Positions 25,607 through 34,351 of a DNA stretch of 64,000 nt are shown here, one piece after another. The position numbers and the translations under genes are program-made. The DNA lies in NCBI RefSeq assembly GCF_026735135.1, contig NZ_JAPQER010000001.1:317500-381499 (forward strand), given 5' to 3'. The notes beneath the pieces were generated by a model, which was given only the letters and a program-made list of their open reading frames with translations, was not told where the DNA came from and did not search any database. How positions within the stretch are numbered: the first letter of the stretch is position 1; each line of letters starts with the position of its first letter. The stretch is from Clostridium aestuarii. GTDB taxonomy: Bacteria; Bacillota; Clostridia; Clostridiales; Clostridiaceae.

Positions 25607-26959
25607 TTGAATAAAAATATTGATAAATGTATATCTATTGTAGAAAAAGATAAAAAAATATATGCACAATCAGGTAAAATTCCATACTTTCCATTGGCTG
25701 TTAAAAAAGGACATGGAGCAATAATTGAAGATGCTGATGGTAACGAGTATATTGATATGCTTTCCAGTGCTGCTATGCTTAACACTGGAAACTCCCACCC
25801 TAAAATTGTAGAGGCAATTACAAATCAAGCAAAAGATTTTATTCATTATATTTATCCTTATGTATATCATGAACCACTTGTAGATCTTGCAAAAGAAATT
25901 ATAGATATTACTCCTGGAAATTTTGAAAAAAGAATTATATTTGGACTTACAGGGTCTGATGCTAATGATGGAATGATAAAATTTGCACGGGCATATACAG
26001 GAAGAAGTAAAATGATATCTTTTATAGGATCTTATCATGGTTCAACATACGGAGCTATTTCTCTTTCAGCATTAAATCTTAATATGCGCAGAAAAATAGG
26101 TCCTCTAGTTCCTGGGATGCATCATATACATTACCCTGACTGCTACCGTTGTAGATTTGGTAAAAAGCAATGCAGCTGTAATTTAGAATGTATTAACGAA
26201 CTTGAAGATGCATTTAAATATTATTTACCACCAGAAGAAGTTGCCGCTGTATTAATAGAACCTATAGCTGGAGATGCAGGATTTATAATACCTCCTAAAA
26301 AGTACATGGAGAAACTTTATAGTATCTGCAAAGAAAATGGGATATTATTTGTAGTTGATGAAGTACAGCAGGGATTCGGAAGAACTGGAAAATGGTTTGG
26401 AATAGATAATTTTGATATAGAACCTGATATGGTTGTGCTTGGAAAATCAATTGCATCAGGTATGCCTATGAGTGCTATTGTAGGAAGAAAAGAAATCATG
26501 GAGTCTTTAGACGCACCTGCTCATACCTTTACTGGAGCAGCAAATCCACTTTCTTGTAAGGCTGCCATTGCAACACTTGAAGTTATACGGGAAGAAAAAC
26601 TTATAGACTGTTCAAAAACTTTAGGTGAATATATGAAAACACGTTTTAAAGATATGCAGGAAAGATATGAAATCATTGGTGATGTACGCGGTATTGGAAT
26701 GACTATAGGGGTTGATCTTGTTAAAGATAGAATTACTAAGGAAAGAAACACTGATGCAGCTGCAAAAATTTGTTATCGTTCATGGGAAAACGGCGTGTTA
26801 GTTACTTTTATTTCAAGCAATGTTTTAAGAATACAACCGCCGCTTGTGATAAGCAAAGAACAGATTGATAAATCACTAGATATTATTGAAGAAGCTATAA
26901 AAGATTACTTAAAAGGTAATATTCCTGATGATGTTTTAGAATTTTCAAAGGGTTGGTAA
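25607..26959 (+). CDS. Class III PLP-dependent aminotransferase, GabT-like (450 aa)
   Basis: A TTG at 25607 is chosen because AAAGGAGG lies at 25591-25598; an in-frame ATG at 25580 lies before that site. Fold-type I class III features: GSDANDGMIKFARAYTGR, SYHGSTYGA, FVVDEVQQGFGRTGKWF with the PLP-contacting Asp, and VLGKSIASGMP with the Schiff-base Lys at K280. A Cys-rich insertion (DCYRCRFGKKQCSC, about 180-193) marks a subgroup that includes amino acid racemases/epimerases and omega-aminotransferases. Substrate is likely an amino acid sensed by the adjacent activator; exact substrate unknown. Confidence 0.88.
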   Translation: MNKNIDKCISIVEKDKKIYAQSGKIPYFPLAVKKGHGAIIEDADGNEYIDMLSSAAMLNTGNSHPKIVEAITNQAKDFIHYIYPYVYHEPLVDLAKEIIDITPGNFEKRIIFGLTGSDANDGMIKFARAYTGRSKMISFIGSYHGSTYGAISLSALNLNMRRKIGPLVPGMHHIHYPDCYRCRFGKKQCSCNLECINELEDAFKYYLPPEEVAAVLIEPIAGDAGFIIPPKKYMEKLYSICKENGILFVVDEVQQGFGRTGKWFGIDNFDIEPDMVVLGKSIASGMPMSAIVGRKEIMESLDAPAHTFTGAANPLSCKAAIATLEVIREEKLIDCSKTLGEYMKTRFKDMQERYEIIGDVRGIGMTIGVDLVKDRITKERNTDAAAKICYRSWENGVLVTFISSNVLRIQPPLVISKEQIDKSLDIIEEAIKDYLKGNIPDDVLEFSKGW

Positions 26960-27021
26960 AAATAAATATATTCTCTTCATTTGGGGAAACATAAGATTAT
27001 TATAGTAAAGGAGGTTTTTTT

Positions 27022-27243
27022 ATGCACAATTTTAAACTAAATGATTTAAAAGAAATACATGTAGGTAATTTACCTGCTGCAAAAATGGGAATTATAGATA
27101 GTTTGTCAGGAGAAGATTCTCACAAACCTCAAATAACTCCTGAACATATTGCATCTTATAGACAAGGTCATGAATTAGGCAGTGAAATAGAAAATCTGTT
27201 AAAAGGCGACCAAAGTACACGCTCATATAAAGTTGAAGATTAA
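27022..27243 (+). CDS. Small protein co-transcribed with the aminotransferase (73 aa)
   Basis: ATG at 27022 follows AAAGGAGG, 62 bases after the aminotransferase stop with no terminator between. The soluble product starts MHNFKLNDLKEIHVGNLPAA and contains ITPEHIASYRQGHELGSEIE. I do not recognise a domain. Placement in the same sigma-54 transcript suggests a role with the aminotransferase, for instance as a regulator or subunit; that is inference. Confidence 0.7.
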   Translation: MHNFKLNDLKEIHVGNLPAAKMGIIDSLSGEDSHKPQITPEHIASYRQGHELGSEIENLLKGDQSTRSYKVED

Positions 27244-27306
27244 TAAAAGTACAAGAAACCCTTTGTATTTTCGATAAAAATATCATTTTGGGAAATGTAT
27301 ATATGT

Positions 27307-27353
27307 AAAAAACCTTCTTAAGAACTTATATTCTAAAATTCTTAGGAAGGTTT
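27307..27353. repeat. Palindrome family 1, copy 5 (terminator)
   Basis: AAAAACCTTCTTAAGAACTT paired with TTCTTAGGAAGGTTT, some 60 bases after the 73-residue gene, probably ending the aminotransferase operon. Confidence 0.75.
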
Positions 27354-27726
27354 ACATAAATATATTCTTAACTCAAATATCATTTATTTTCCATGATATC
27401 TATTAAGCATTTCTTCTAATCTTTGCTCTTCCACTTGCTTAATTAAGCTGATATTGTAGTTATAATATTTTGTTATAATATAAATGAAATAACGTAGAAC
27501 AATTCTCTGTGTAATAAAAAATAAATTTTCTTATTCTCATTATTCCCCTAGCATATATTAAAGGGCTTATAAGCCCTTAACATATCCGCTGAATATATCA
27601 TTGATTTTTTATAAGATTAATTCTTTTACAAAAAAACAGGAACTCATTTGTAGAAATTTATCATAATTTAGTATAAAATTAAAAAGAATAGATTTTTGTG
27701 ATATCCAATGAAATGAGGAAATATTA
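27354..27726. other. Intergenic, one small palindrome
   Basis: No gene found. AAGGGCTTATAAGCCCTT at 27561-27578 is a perfect 18-base palindrome of unknown role, either a weak hairpin or an operator. GAGGAA at 27715-27720 is the ribosome site for the next gene. Confidence 0.5.
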
Positions 27727-30033
27727 TTGAATACTTTTATGAAAAAATTTTTACTTTTATGTACATTAATAATTTCATTACTTTTTAGCTGTTCATTTAC
27801 TTTTAATACCAAATCAACTTCTTATAAAAAAATTGATAAAATAAAGGTGGTTATGGATGATAATTATCCACCTTATGTATTTAAAGATAGCAGCGGAAAT
27901 CTTCAAGGTATTATCATAGATCAATGGAAACTTTTTGAAAACAGAACAGGAATAAAAGTAGAAATCTATGCAACAAATTGGGACAAAGCTCAAATTTTTA
28001 TGGAAAGAGGAACATTTGATGTAATAGATACTATTTTTTTTAATGAAAAAAGAGCAAAAATGTATAACTTTTCAAAGCCATATGCCAAAATAGAAGTGCC
28101 TATTTTCTTTAATAAAAATATTTCAGGAATAAACAGTGTTGAAACCCTAAAAAGTTTTGCTGTAGCTGTAAAAAAAGGTGATTATAGTGTAAATTTTCTT
28201 AAAGAAAAAGGTATTACTGATTTTCATGAATATGACAGCTACAAATCTATGATTATTGCTGCTAAAAATAAAGAGGCAATTGTTTTTGTTATGGACAAAC
28301 CACCAGCTCTTTATTATATGTATAAAATGAAAATTGAAAACAACTTTAAATATTCTGATTCTCTATATACTGGTGAATTTCATAGAGCCGTTAGAAAAGG
28401 AAATCCTGAGCTGTTAAAAGTTATTGAAGATGGTTTTTCATTAATTTCAAATAGAGAATATAAGGAAATCGACAGAAAATGGATAGGAACTTCTCCTATC
28501 AATCCCGAATTTATATATTACATGATAATTATGTTAATTGCTATCATCAGTATAACACTTTTGCTTATTTTTTGGAATCGAATGCTTAATAAAAATGTTA
28601 AAGAAAAAACCTCTGAGCTTACCAAACTTATTAAAGAATTGAGCACTAGTGAAAATAGAATTAGAGCATTATTTAAAGCACTTCCTGATATGGTTTTTGT
28701 AATTAATCTAGATGGAATATTTCTTGATTATCACTCTGAGAATACTCAAGACCTTTATGTTCATTCTAATAAGTTTATTGGAAAGTCTATTAGCGATATA
28801 TTTCCTGATGAACTATCTGATAGATTTATACAATGTATAACTGTTCTATTTGAAACTGGTAAAACCCAAGTTGAAGAATATTCATTAGATATACATGGTG
28901 AACTTCATCATTTTGAAGCTCGCTTGGTACAATGTGATGCAGATAGCGTAATGGGCATAGTTAGAGACATAACAGAACGCAAAAAATCTGAAGCTCATAT
29001 ATATAAAATGAGTATGCATGATAATTTAACTGGTCTTAATAATAGAAATTATTTTGAAAATGAATTAAAACGCTATCAAAATAGTACAGGAAATTTATAT
29101 GGTTTTGCAATGGTTATATGTGATCTTGACGGTCTAAAATTAGTAAATGATACTCTTGGTCACTCTGTAGGAGATGAATATTTATGTACTGTTGCAAATA
29201 TACTTCGCTCCTGTTTTAGGAAACACGATGTGATTGCAAGAATCGGTGGAGACGAGTTTGGTATTTTAATGAATAACACTTCTCAAGAAGAAATTGAAAA
29301 AATTAAAATAAACATAAATAAAAACATTGAGCATGTAAATCACACCAATAAACTAGTTCCTTTTAGTATTTCTTTTGGTTATGAAATGTATAAAGAAAAA
29401 TATAAAGACTTAGGAAAAATGTTTAAAGAAGCAGATAATTATATGTATCGTGAAAAACTGCATCATCACCAGAGTACCAAAAGTGAAATTGTTCAGGTAT
29501 TAATGAAAATGCTAGAAGCACGTGATTTTATTACCGAAGGCCACGGCGAACGTTTACAGAAGCTAGCAACTAAACTTGCAAAATCAGTAGGTATGTCAGC
29601 CAATGAAATTAAAGATATTTCTTTACTAGGACAATTTCACGATATAGGAAAAGTTGGAATTTCAGATGCTATACTTTTTAAACCTGGCAAGCTTAATGAA
29701 GAAGAAGCCTCAGAAATGAAAAAGCATACAGAGATTGGTTATCGTATTGCTCAGTCTTCACCAGACCTTATGCACATTTCTGATTGGATTTTCAAACATC
29801 ATGAATGGTGGAATGGTCAAGGATACCCCTTGGGTCTAAAAGGAGAAGATATACCTATTCAATGTAGAATACTTTCAATTGTAGATGCTTACGATGCAAT
29901 AATTAATGATCGGCCTTACAGAAAAGCATTAAAAAAGGAAACTGCTATAGCAGAAATTAAACAATGTGCTAGTATCCAATTTGATCCAATGCTTGTAGAT
30001 AAATTTATTGATATTCTAAATAAAGATTTATAA
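27727..30033 (+). CDS. Membrane c-di-GMP protein: SBP3 sensor, PAS, GGDEF, HD-GYP (768 aa)
   Basis: TTG at 27727 is used, six bases after GAGGAA; the ATG four codons later is too far from it. A signal/lipobox-like start (LLFSC, Cys 22) is followed by a periplasmic-type amino acid-binding domain (about 35-255, KIKVVMDDNYPPYVFKDSSG), a membrane helix near 260-282, a PAS domain (about 310-415), GGDEF with intact RIGGDEFGIL near 503, and HD-GYP with FHDIGKVGI, HHEWWNGQGYPLGL and IVDAYDA. Both synthesis and hydrolysis motifs for c-di-GMP are intact, so output direction depends on signal. It senses an extracellular solute. Confidence 0.92.
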   Translation: MNTFMKKFLLLCTLIISLLFSCSFTFNTKSTSYKKIDKIKVVMDDNYPPYVFKDSSGNLQGIIIDQWKLFENRTGIKVEIYATNWDKAQIFMERGTFDVIDTIFFNEKRAKMYNFSKPYAKIEVPIFFNKNISGINSVETLKSFAVAVKKGDYSVNFLKEKGITDFHEYDSYKSMIIAAKNKEAIVFVMDKPPALYYMYKMKIENNFKYSDSLYTGEFHRAVRKGNPELLKVIEDGFSLISNREYKEIDRKWIGTSPINPEFIYYMIIMLIAIISITLLLIFWNRMLNKNVKEKTSELTKLIKELSTSENRIRALFKALPDMVFVINLDGIFLDYHSENTQDLYVHSNKFIGKSISDIFPDELSDRFIQCITVLFETGKTQVEEYSLDIHGELHHFEARLVQCDADSVMGIVRDITERKKSEAHIYKMSMHDNLTGLNNRNYFENELKRYQNSTGNLYGFAMVICDLDGLKLVNDTLGHSVGDEYLCTVANILRSCFRKHDVIARIGGDEFGILMNNTSQEEIEKIKININKNIEHVNHTNKLVPFSISFGYEMYKEKYKDLGKMFKEADNYMYREKLHHHQSTKSEIVQVLMKMLEARDFITEGHGERLQKLATKLAKSVGMSANEIKDISLLGQFHDIGKVGISDAILFKPGKLNEEEASEMKKHTEIGYRIAQSSPDLMHISDWIFKHHEWWNGQGYPLGLKGEDIPIQCRILSIVDAYDAIINDRPYRKALKKETAIAEIKQCASIQFDPMLVDKFIDILNKDL

Positions 30034-30044
30034 GTTGAATAATC

Positions 30045-30090
30045 AAAAACCTTCCTAAGAATTTTTATTCTAAAATTCTTAGGAAGGTTT
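30045..30090. repeat. Palindrome family 1, copy 6 (terminator)
   Basis: AAAAACCTTCCTAAGAATTT pairs with AAAATTCTTAGGAAGGTTT between the convergent GGDEF/HD-GYP and HAD genes. Confidence 0.85.
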
Positions 30091-30127
30091 CTATTAATAT
30101 CTTTTTAATACTTTTGTATAACTTCTA

Positions 30128-30928
30128 CTATAGAGAATTGACTACTTGTCCTAATTCTTTTATAGATGGGAATACATAATCTGCTTTGATATCAGAGTCT
30201 TCATACATTTTTTTAGTTGTTTCTCCACTTAAAACTAATATTGAAGTTATACCAGCATTTAATCCTGTTTTTATATCTGTATATAATCTATCACCAACCA
30301 TAGCTACCTCATCCATATTAAGATTATATTTTTCAACTAATGCTTCAATAATATACTTATATGGTTTTCCAACTACTAATGGTCGTTTGCCAGTAGAAGC
30401 TTCAATCATTTCTATCATAGAACCTGTGTCTGGCATAAAATTCCCACCTTCAAGTGGACAATTAAAATCTGGATGTGTTGCTATATATTCTACACCATGA
30501 CGAATAAAATCACATGCAGTCCATATCTTCTCATATGTAAGTGTAGTATCAAAACCCAATACAACAAAATCAGGTTTTTCATTTCTATCTTTAACTAGTT
30601 TAAAGCTATTCTGTGCAAATTCCTTTTCTAACAAAGGAGTACCCAGTAAAAAAACTTTAGCTCCATATTTTCTTTTTTTTAAGAAAATTGCTGTAGCTTC
30701 CCCAGATGTAAAAATCCTATTTTCATCTACATTACACCCAAGTTTCATTAGTTTCTGTTTGTATGCAATTCTATTTTTAGAAGAATTATTTGTAAGAAAT
30801 ATGAATGTCTTGTTTTTATCTTTAAGAATATCTAAAAATTCTAAAGAACCGTCTATTAAATCATTTCCTAAATAAAAAGTTCCATCCATATCTAAGAGAA
30901 AACATTTAATATTTTTCAAATCCACCAT
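30128..30928 (-). CDS. HAD-IIA family phosphatase, NagD-like (266 aa)
   Basis: Motif I is FLLDMDGTFYLG (about 11-22), motif II FLTNNSSKN (about 44-52), then GKPYKYI and the motif IV region EVAMVGDRLYTDIKTGLNAG. This is the NagD/AraL/PNPase group of HAD hydrolases, usually acting on sugar phosphates, nucleotides or p-nitrophenyl phosphate. Normal family length. ATG at 30928 follows GGAGG. It is monocistronic and flanked by family 1 palindromes on both sides. Confidence 0.92.
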   Translation of the reverse strand: MVDLKNIKCFLLDMDGTFYLGNDLIDGSLEFLDILKDKNKTFIFLTNNSSKNRIAYKQKLMKLGCNVDENRIFTSGEATAIFLKKRKYGAKVFLLGTPLLEKEFAQNSFKLVKDRNEKPDFVVLGFDTTLTYEKIWTACDFIRHGVEYIATHPDFNCPLEGGNFMPDTGSMIEMIEASTGKRPLVVGKPYKYIIEALVEKYNLNMDEVAMVGDRLYTDIKTGLNAGITSILVLSGETTKKMYEDSDIKADYVFPSIKELGQVVNSL

Positions 30929-31107
30929 TTGTATTCCTCCACTACAAAAAAATTTTCTTAATTTTTAATATATTGTACTCATCTCCATCACCTCAAATTT
31001 TCATCTTCTTTATTATAATTACAATATATATTTCTTTTTTTATACTTTTATTACAATTTATTGTATTATATATATTTTAACATAAAATATATTAGTTATT
31101 ACAAACT

Positions 31108-31155
31108 AAAAAACCTCACTAAGAATTTCTATTCTAAAATTCTTAGTGAGGTTTT
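31108..31155. repeat. Palindrome family 1, copy 7 (terminator)
   Basis: AAAAACCTCACTAAGAATT and AAAATTCTTAGTGAGGTTTT. The paired change CTCACTAAG/CTTAGTGAG, against CTTCCTAAG in other copies, preserves base pairing, which indicates selection on the stem. It lies after the flavin reductase gene on the minus strand. Confidence 0.85.
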
Positions 31156-31171
31156 ATTTAAGTAAAAAAAT

Positions 31172-31672
31172 TTATCTAAATTTTAAAAGATCTATTTTTG
31201 AATAATCGACATTGCCTTTTTCATCAACAATATCTTCATTAGCATGAACATATTCTACTTTCCCTACAAACATTTCATGTGAACCTGTTTTTATAGAATC
31301 TACAATAGTACATTCTATGTTTACAGGACAATCTAATAATAATGGAGCATTAACCTTTGTGCCATCTCCTACATTCATTCCTAATTTAGCTAATTTGTCC
31401 TCATCTCTACCACTGCGGCTTCCAAGATATGCGTATTGTTCTCTTAATTCTTCTGGAACTAAATTAACAACAAATACTCCTGTTTCTTTAATCATATGGT
31501 ATGAATAGCGACTAGGAACTATACCTACCATAACCATTGGTGGATCGAAACTACAGTTACACGCATATTCAACAGCTAATGCATTATTCTTTCCTTCTTT
31601 ATCTCTACACGAGATTAATACATCTGGTGCAGGCTTTAAACAACTTTTAAATTCAGCAGCCTTCTTTTCCAT
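31172..31672 (-). CDS. Flavin reductase-like FMN-binding protein (166 aa)
   Basis: Split-barrel flavin reductase family (FlaRed type): DVLISCRDKEGKNNALAVEY at the start, then FDPPMVMVGIVPSRYSYHMI and ETGVFVVNLVPEE, the pattern that binds FMN. Normal length, no signal peptide. It probably passes electrons from NAD(P)H via flavin or binds FMN for another enzyme. Single gene; ATG at 31672 follows GGAGGG. Confidence 0.88.
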   Translation of the reverse strand: MEKKAAEFKSCLKPAPDVLISCRDKEGKNNALAVEYACNCSFDPPMVMVGIVPSRYSYHMIKETGVFVVNLVPEELREQYAYLGSRSGRDEDKLAKLGMNVGDGTKVNAPLLLDCPVNIECTIVDSIKTGSHEMFVGKVEYVHANEDIVDEKGNVDYSKIDLLKFR

Positions 31673-31772
31673 TTAAACCCCTCCATTTACTAAATATTAC
31701 AAGATTTATTATATCATAACTTTTTAATAAATGACATATACCCAATTAAATAATATTTCTTTTATAATATTA

Positions 31773-31819
31773 TTAGTTGACGTACATATGCATTCTTTTG
31801 GTATATGCACGTCAACTAA
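31773..31819. repeat. Long inverted repeat of unknown function
   Basis: Arms TTAGTTGACGTACATATGC and GTATATGCACGTCAACTAA pair at 17 of 19 positions around a nine-base loop. It sits between the flavin reductase promoter and the terminator of the acetate transporter. It could be a second terminator stem or an operator. Confidence 0.6.
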
Positions 31820-31821
31820 AT

Positions 31822-31864
31822 AAAAACACATGAGAATTTTAAATAAAAATTCTCATGTGTTTTT
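31822..31864. repeat. Palindrome family 1-like, copy 8 (terminator)
   Basis: AAAAACACATGAGAATTTT and AAAATTCTCATGTGTTTTT: same core GAATTTT...AAAATTC as family 1 but a different outer stem. It immediately follows the SatP-like stop on the minus strand. Confidence 0.8.
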
Positions 31865-31873
31865 ATATTATTA

Positions 31874-32488
31874 TTATTTAAAAATTCCAAATGGTTTTCC
31901 CACAGGTAAAAATTGTTTTCCAAAGTGGTTATTTAATACTGAAGCAGCTGAGCCATAGAAAGCAGCTATTGATACTAATAATTCTGACACTGCAGCTAAT
32001 TTATGTGCAGCTTCATGCATAATTCCAAAACTACTTAAAGTTAATCCTATAAGTAGAAGGTCAATTAAGCAGAAAATTATAAATAATACCTTATGTGTCT
32101 CCATTGAGCCAATTGTCATGAAAATTGAAAATATTAAATATCCTAGAAAAGCAAATCCTAATTGTTTTACATCATATTTTGATGCTAAAGTTTGTCCAAA
32201 AACTCCATTTTGAATCAACCAACAAGATGCTACTCCAAACCAGAAAAATGCATAACCACCAAAAGCTGTTGTTCCAAATGTATTATCTCTTTTTGAATCG
32301 TTAATACAAGCAAACAATTGTGCAAATGCACCTAAAAATATTGCCCATGGAATAATAAAGGATACACCTTCTGTCCATCCTAGTTTTTGAGATGATGCAA
32401 CTAATGTTACCATTGCAAGACCTAATAATCCTAATGCTGATGGATCTGCTGCTGTGATTTTCACATTTTTTGTTTCATTAACATTCAT
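31874..32488 (-). CDS. satP: Acetate/succinate transporter, GPR1/FUN34/YaaH (SatP) family (204 aa)
   Basis: Six membrane helices in about 200 residues, with the family start ADPSALGLLGLAMVTLVASS in place of the N-P-x-P-L-G-L signature, and GTTAFGGYAFFWFGVASCW in the middle. Members move acetate and other short-chain acids with protons. For a fermenting Clostridium this could export or re-import acetate. The gene stands alone between a terminator and a 500-base untranslated region. Confidence 0.9.
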   Translation of the reverse strand: MNVNETKNVKITAADPSALGLLGLAMVTLVASSQKLGWTEGVSFIIPWAIFLGAFAQLFACINDSKRDNTFGTTAFGGYAFFWFGVASCWLIQNGVFGQTLASKYDVKQLGFAFLGYLIFSIFMTIGSMETHKVLFIIFCLIDLLLIGLTLSSFGIMHEAAHKLAAVSELLVSIAAFYGSAASVLNNHFGKQFLPVGKPFGIFK

Positions 32489-32942
32489 AATATATACGCC
32501 ATGTAAAGTTTAATTAAATCTAATAATATTCAATAAAAATACTAATTTTAACCTTGTTCCCTATTAAATAGATTGATTTTATAATTTCAAAAACATACTG
32601 CTTTTGTTTAAAATAGCACTGTAATAGCATAACATGAAATATAGTTCTTTTAGATGTATACGTTTACTTATTATTTGTACAATTTGATAAAAATTATAGT
32701 ATTTTATTTGTATTACTAGCTTCATTAACCCTACAGCGCTTTCCACCCCCTTGAATTTTTCTTTTGTTTTTTTCGTATAGTTTTCAATTCTATTGATTTT
32801 CTAATACGAATATATGCAAAATAATCTCTTCTTGAATTTATCAGATTTCTATAGCAAAGTCAAGAATTTTGTCGAAAGTTGATATTCCCCCTTCATTTTA
32901 AATATTGTAAATTTTTTTACTATATGTTATTTAAATTTATAT
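32489..32942. other. Long upstream region of the acetate transporter
   Basis: No gene and no strong hairpin found. The stretch is AT-rich and must contain the promoter of the transporter gene (minus strand). It is long for a simple promoter, so distal regulation is possible, but I see no operator-like symmetry. Confidence 0.4.
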
Positions 32943-32986
32943 AAAAATTCCTAAGAATTTTTATTCTACAATTCTTAGGAATTTTC
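32943..32986. repeat. Palindrome family 1, copy 9 (terminator of argB)
   Basis: AAAAATTCCTAAGAATTTTT pairs with AATTCTTAGGAATTTT, directly after the argB stop on the minus strand. Confidence 0.85.
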
Positions 32987-33001
32987 TTTTCAATAATAAC
33001 T

Positions 33002-33886
33002 TTATTCATTAATTATCATAGTTCCAACACCTTCATTTGAGAAAAGCTCAAGAAGTATTGAATGAGGTGTTCTACCATCAATAATATGAGTTCTTTTAAC
33101 TCCTCCCTGTATAGCCTCTACACAGCAATCCACCTTTGGTATCATACCACCATTTATTACTTTGTAATCTATAAGAGCAGGTATATCCTCTAAGTTTAAT
33201 ACTGAAATTAAACTATCCACCTCATTAATATCTCTTAAAATCCCTGGTACATCGGTAAGTAAAATAAGTTTTTCAGCCTTCAGTTTTGCACTGATTTTAG
33301 CTGCTGCCAAATCTGCATTAATATTATATACTTCTCCATCCTCTTCCCCTAAAGCTACTGTTGATATTACAGGTATATACCCTCCATCTAAGCTATTTTT
33401 AATAATGTCTTCATTAATCTCTGTTATTTCTCCCACATATCCAAGGTCTGCTCCATTTTTTTTCTCAGCTTTTTTTGCCTTTAGCAAATTAGCATCTATC
33501 CCGCATATTCCTACTGCATTTCCGCCACTTTTAAGAATTAAAGAAACAATATCTTTATTAACCTTTCCTGCAAGTACCATCTGAACAATTTCAATAGTTT
33601 CTTCATCTGTTACTCTTAGGCCATTAACAAATTCGCTCTCTTTTCCTACTCTTTTTAATAATTTATTTATTTCAGGACCTCCACCATGAACAACCACAAC
33701 TCTAATCCCCACACAGCTTAATAAAATAATATCATTAATAACTGCTTTTTTTAGTTCTTCATTTATCATTGCATTACCACCATATTTAATAACAATAGTT
33801 TTGCCAGTATACTTTTGAATATATGGTAATGCTTGAATAAGTGTTTTTGCTTTTTCCATACTCGTACTCTCATATTTTTTAAACAT
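33002..33886 (-). CDS. argB: Acetylglutamate kinase (294 aa)
   Basis: The amino acid kinase fold is unmistakable: [11 protein letters not shown] (about 30-40), [37 protein letters not shown], and [20 protein letters not shown] near the C-terminus. It phosphorylates N-acetylglutamate in arginine and ornithine synthesis. The N-terminal helix before the kinase core (about residues 8-26) is of the kind found in arginine-inhibited forms; inhibition is inferred. It stands alone, with no other arg genes adjacent. ATG at 33886 follows GGGGGG. Confidence 0.96.
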   Translation of the reverse strand: MFKKYESTSMEKAKTLIQALPYIQKYTGKTIVIKYGGNAMINEELKKAVINDIILLSCVGIRVVVVHGGGPEINKLLKRVGKESEFVNGLRVTDEETIEIVQMVLAGKVNKDIVSLILKSGGNAVGICGIDANLLKAKKAEKKNGADLGYVGEITEINEDIIKNSLDGGYIPVISTVALGEEDGEVYNINADLAAAKISAKLKAEKLILLTDVPGILRDINEVDSLISVLNLEDIPALIDYKVINGGMIPKVDCCVEAIQGGVKRTHIIDGRTPHSILLELFSNEGVGTMIINE

Positions 33887-34351
33887 TTAATAGCCCCCCA
33901 TTATTCTTTAATACATGAAATTTATTCAGACTCTTTAATATAATAAACATTTCTCTAATTAAGGAAATTGGATAATTTCGCATTTAAAATTTTTAATTAT
34001 GTAATTTCATCAATTAAAAATATAGTAATTTAAAAGTCAAAATTATTTTAAAACATATCCACAATATAACAGTTTGAATTGACTAATAATTATTCATTTA
34101 TTTGTATAATTATTAGTTTTATATAATATATAATACCATAAATCAATGGTATGTAAAGAATAAACATACCGTATTTTTATTTTCAACTAAGTTCAAAATA
34201 TCATATATGATAACTAATTTGTTTCATTCACATTAACGCTTTAAATATTCCAAATTTTTTATTATTAAACTTTTTTCCAAAAATATCGATAAATATATGA
34301 TGTAATTTACATAAATAAAAATTCACAACTGAATGGAGATGATTATTTTTT
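33887..34351. other. Divergent intergenic region, argB / GGDEF-EAL
   Basis: Holds the promoters of both genes and a family 2 repeat at 33957-34017. No ARG-box palindrome stands out. The rest is AT-rich with no coding potential. Confidence 0.45.
33957..34017. repeat. Intergenic repeat family 2, copy B
   Basis: TTAAGGAAATTGGATAATTT at one end and ATGTAATTTCATCAATTA at the other; the ends match the outer arms of copy D, while the centre has diverged. Confidence 0.55.
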
